A stretch of 64,000 nt of DNA from Streptomyces sp. CG4 (lineage in GTDB: Bacteria > Actinomycetota > Actinomycetes > Streptomycetales > Streptomycetaceae): NCBI RefSeq assembly GCF_041080655.1, contig NZ_CP163525.1:2542001-2606000 (forward strand), read 5' to 3'. Position numbers and translations under genes: made by a program. The notes under the pieces are model-generated. The model did no database searches. It was not told where the DNA came from and worked only from the letters and a program-made list of their open reading frames with translations. Below are positions 61,699 to 64,000 of the stretch, in pieces. The stretch's first letter is position 1, and the number at the start of each line of letters is the position of its first letter.

Positions 61699-62426
61699 CG
61701 CGGCTCCAGACGCACCGACTCGACCTTGCGCGGCCGGGGCAGATCGATGGCGAACACCTGCTTCACGGTCGCGGGTCCGGCGGTCATCACAACGACCTTG
61801 TCGGCGAGCGCGATGGACTCCTCCAGATCGTGGGTGACGAAGACGACGGAGGCTCCCGTGCCCTCCCACAGCTCCAGCAGCTCGTCCGACATCAGAGCCC
61901 GGGTCTGCACGTCCAGCGCCGAGAACGGTTCGTCCATCAGCAGGATCTCGGGGTCGTTGACGAACGTGGCGGCGAGGGCGACGCGCTTGCGCTGACCGCC
62001 GGAGAGCTGGTGCGGATAGCGGTCCTCGAAGGCGGCGAGTCCCACGCGGGCCGGCCACTCCCGGGCCTTCTGCCTGGCCTCGGTCTTCGGTACGCCCCGG
62101 AAGCGCGGGCCGGCCATGACGTTGGACAGGACCGTGCGCCAGGGGAACGTGGCGTCCTGCTGGAAGACGAAGCCGACCTTGTCGCTGACCCCGTCGACCG
62201 GCTCCCGGGCCACCAGCACCTCGCCTTCGGTGGGCTCCTCCAGGCCGCTGACCAGCGTCAGCGTGGTGGACTTACCGCAACCGGTGGGGCCTACGACGGC
62301 CACGAACTCGCCGCGCCCGACGGTGAGCTCCAGACCGCGCACGGCCGTGTGCAGTCCCCCGGACGGGGTTCTGAAGGTCTTGCTCGCGCCCCGCAGCTCA
62401 ATGGCGGGGCTGATGTGTGCGCTCAT
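61665..62426 (-). CDS. NitT/TauT-type ABC transporter ATPase, 3' end altered
   Basis: This 253-residue ATPase has Walker A (VGPTGCGKSTTLTL), Q-loop (VGFVFQQDATFPWRTVL), signature (LSGGQRKRVALA), Walker B (ILLMDEPFSALD) and H-loop (VTHDLEESI). It resembles ATPases of nitrate/sulfonate/thiamine-precursor importers. The natural C-terminus is lost: after VESVRLEPR the last ten residues are encoded by the antisense of the truncated kinase gene. No permease or binding protein is nearby, so the transporter is probably incomplete, though the catalytic core is whole. Confidence 0.82.
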   Translation of the reverse strand: MSAHISPAIELRGASKTFRTPSGGLHTAVRGLELTVGRGEFVAVVGPTGCGKSTTLTLVSGLEEPTEGEVLVAREPVDGVSDKVGFVFQQDATFPWRTVLSNVMAGPRFRGVPKTEARQKAREWPARVGLAAFEDRYPHQLSGGQRKRVALAATFVNDPEILLMDEPFSALDVQTRALMSDELLELWEGTGASVVFVTHDLEESIALADKVVVMTAGPATVKQVFAIDLPRPRKVESVRLEPRSEKARSRVCR

Positions 62427-62584
62427 GGGCCGGGACGGTAGGTGTGGCCCGGGCCACGGCAGGAGTCTTGTGAGCACAGGCCGTTCTTTTGCTCGCAAGA
62501 GCCTGTTGCGCTCTCTTCGCTCGCGCTACAACTGCGGAGCCGAAACACGGGCTTACCGCTCGTCGGCCTTGAAGGAGAGGCCCG

Positions 62585-63277
62585 ATGATTGACGTCCTGG
62601 TCGTGGACGACGACTTCCGCGTCGCAGAGATAAACGCCAAGTACGTGGGAAAGGTTCCCGGGTTCCGGGTGACCGCCCGCGCGCACAGCGCCGCGCAGGC
62701 CTTGGCCGCCGTCGAACGCGGCACCGTCGATCTCGTCCTGCTCGACCACTATCTGCCGGACCAGACCGGGCTCGACCTCGTCCACCGCATGCGGGAGCAG
62801 GGCCACGGCACGGACGTCATCATGATCACGGCGGCCGGCCATGTGTCGACCGTCCAGCAGGCGATGCGCCTGGGCGCCCTGCACTCTCTGGTCAAGCCCT
62901 TCACCTTCGCCGCGCTGCGCTCCCGCCTCGACTCCTACGCCGCCCTGCGCCGCACGGTCGACCGGGTCGGCGGCCGGGGCGTCACGGGGCAGGAGAAGGT
63001 CGACCGGATCTTCGGGGCGCTGCGGACGGCTCCCGCACCCTCCGCGCCCGGCCTGCCGAGCGGCCACTCGGAGCCGACGACCGATCTGATCTGCGGTGTC
63101 CTGCACCACGCCGACCAGCCGCTGTCGGCCCACGAGGTGGCCGAGAGAACCGGCCTGAGCCGCTCCACGGCCCAGCGCTACCTCCGCCACCTGGAACAGG
63201 CCGGCCGGCTACGGCTCTCCCTGAAGTACGGCGACACCGGCCGGCCGGAGCACCAGTACGCGTGGGTGGCGCCGTAG
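62585..63277 (+). CDS. CitB/DcuR-type response regulator
   Basis: This 230-residue regulator has a receiver domain with Asp54 (LVLLDHYLPDQTGLD), an acidic pair (VVDDDFR) and Lys (LVKPFTFAAL), and a C-terminal HTH (LSAHEVAERTGLSRSTAQRYL) of the CitB/DcuR type. Its partner kinase gene upstream is destroyed. It probably controlled a carboxylate transporter; the symporter gene at 63329 is a likely target by position. GGAGAGG before the ATG is strong. It may now be locked, or driven by other phosphodonors. Confidence 0.87.
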   Translation: MIDVLVVDDDFRVAEINAKYVGKVPGFRVTARAHSAAQALAAVERGTVDLVLLDHYLPDQTGLDLVHRMREQGHGTDVIMITAAGHVSTVQQAMRLGALHSLVKPFTFAALRSRLDSYAALRRTVDRVGGRGVTGQEKVDRIFGALRTAPAPSAPGLPSGHSEPTTDLICGVLHHADQPLSAHEVAERTGLSRSTAQRYLRHLEQAGRLRLSLKYGDTGRPEHQYAWVAP

Positions 63278-63328
63278 AGCAGCCCCGGCCGACAGCTCCG
63301 CTTCGCCCGGCTGAACGGTTCTGCCGTG

Positions 63329-64000
63329 CTACACGGCCCCCGCCCCGGTCAGTGACCGGACCTCCGTCTCGGCGTACTTGGCCTCGTCCGCGACCTCGTC
63401 GGAGGTGATCGTGCCGAGCCAGCCGGCGAGGAAGCCGAGCGGGATGGACACGATGCCCGGGTTCTGCAGCGGGAAGTACTGGAAGTCGACGCCCGGGAAG
63501 AGCGAGGACGGGCTGCCGGACACCACCGGGGACAGCAGCACCAGCCCGAGCGCCGGGATCAGTCCGCCGTATACGGCCCACACCGCACCGCGGGTGGTGA
63601 AGCCGCGCCAGAACAGCGAGTACAGCAGCACCGGAAGGTTCGCCGACGCGGCGACCGCGAAGGCCAGGCCGACGAGGAAGGCGACGTTGAGATCACGGGC
63701 CAGCAGACCGAGCGCGATCGCCACGACACCGATGCCGACCGCCGACCACCGCGCCACCGCCACCTCGCTGCTCGCCCTGCCGCCCGCCGTGCCGCGCGAC
63801 CGCCGCAGCGACGCGTACAGATCGTGCGCCACCGACGCCGACGAGGCGAGGGTGATACCGGCGACCACGGCGAGGATCGTGGCGAAGGCGACGGCGGCGA
63901 CGATCGCGAACAGGACCGTGCCACCGGTGGAGCCCGCGCCGCCGCCCAGGTCGAGGGCGAGCAGCGGCACCGCCGTGTTCCCAGCCGCGTTCGAACCGCG
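63329..64000 (-). CDS. Sodium:solute symporter (MctP/ActP-like), 5' end beyond the window
   Basis: The C-terminal 223 codons of a sodium:solute symporter are visible and the frame is open to the window edge. About six membrane helices are seen (for example VLFAIVAAVAFATILAVVAG and NVAFLVGLAFAVAASANLP), the family motif LASSASVAHDLYAS, and a short cytosolic tail. This part best fits acetate/monocarboxylate symporters of the MctP/ActP group. It converges with the response regulator gene, whose system may regulate it. Confidence 0.82.
   Translation of the reverse strand, partial: RGSNAAGNTAVPLLALDLGGGAGSTGGTVLFAIVAAVAFATILAVVAGITLASSASVAHDLYASLRRSRGTAGGRASSEVAVARWSAVGIGVVAIALGLLARDLNVAFLVGLAFAVAASANLPVLLYSLFWRGFTTRGAVWAVYGGLIPALGLVLLSPVVSGSPSSLFPGVDFQYFPLQNPGIVSIPLGFLAGWLGTITSDEVADEAKYAETEVRSLTGAGAV

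Noticed and set aside
1..64000. tRNA, rRNA, CRISPR, phage or intact transposase genes
   Set aside because: None recognised on either strand; no tRNA-like cloverleaf, repeat-spacer array or transposase motif was seen by eye.

Overview
This window is a piece of a Streptomyces chromosome. The DNA is very GC-rich and third codon positions are almost always G or C. The gene set is typical of the genus: cutR/cutS, sepH, an alditol/lactone oxidase, a Pat-type acetyltransferase with its GNAT domain in front, an actinobacterial coproporphyrin ferrochelatase, and DUF3093, DUF3159, DUF3710, DUF4193 and DUF5998 proteins. No rRNA, tRNA, CRISPR array or intact insertion sequence was seen.

Left part (about 1-15.6 kb), accessory: the end of an allene-oxide-cyclase-like protein, a MmyB-type regulator divergent from a drug-type MFS exporter, and then what looks like a small, partly decayed secondary-metabolite cluster. 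It holds an FAD aromatic hydroxylase, a single-module KS-AT-(dehydratase-like)-ACP polyketide synthase, a TetR regulator, a 4-hydroxymandelate synthase (hmaS), a chimeric remnant of a 4-hydroxymandelate oxidase, a zinc alcohol dehydrogenase, a TrmB/LuxR-type regulator and a frameshifted PatB-like aminotransferase. Three copies of one inverted repeat (TGCAGCAA-N13-TTGCTGCA) lie in front of the hydroxylase and between hmaS and the dehydrogenase, suggesting one cluster-specific regulon. TTA codons in the synthase and in hmaS suggest bldA control.

Middle part (about 15.9-48.5 kb), conserved core: a TRAM-domain RNA methyltransferase, a KimA-like potassium importer, two TrkA/CeoB-CeoC-type RCK proteins, DUF3159 and OB-fold proteins, KdpDE, a dead ABC ATPase, DUF3710, dUTPase, a thioesterase, DUF3093, EcsC and DUF4193. 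From memory this order matches the Rv2689c-Rv2701c block of Mycobacterium tuberculosis, with kdpDE and a few other genes added. Then come cutRS, an inositol-monophosphatase-like gene, ferrochelatase, an MFS protein, a lactone/alditol oxidase, sepH, a rhodanese, a VOC protein, thymidine kinase, an AlkP-superfamily enzyme, DUF5998, the Pat-type acetyltransferase and HPr with a DasR-type site.

Right part (about 48.5-64 kb): a GntR regulator, an M23 endopeptidase under a cyclic-di-AMP (ydaO) riboswitch, a pair of M16 peptidases, topoisomerase IV subunit A, a CobW-type GTPase, and a citrate synthase divergent from an HTH-citrate synthase fusion with shared AT-rich sites. These are followed by an iron-box-controlled sucrase/ferredoxin-like protein, a truncated CitA/DcuS-type kinase joined by an apparent deletion to an ABC ATPase, the orphaned response regulator, and the end of a sodium:solute symporter.

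The strongest leads are the shared operator set of the cluster, the unusual polyketide synthase with hmaS, and the AT-rich regulatory-looking block inside the citrate synthase coding sequence that repeats a motif of its own divergent promoter.
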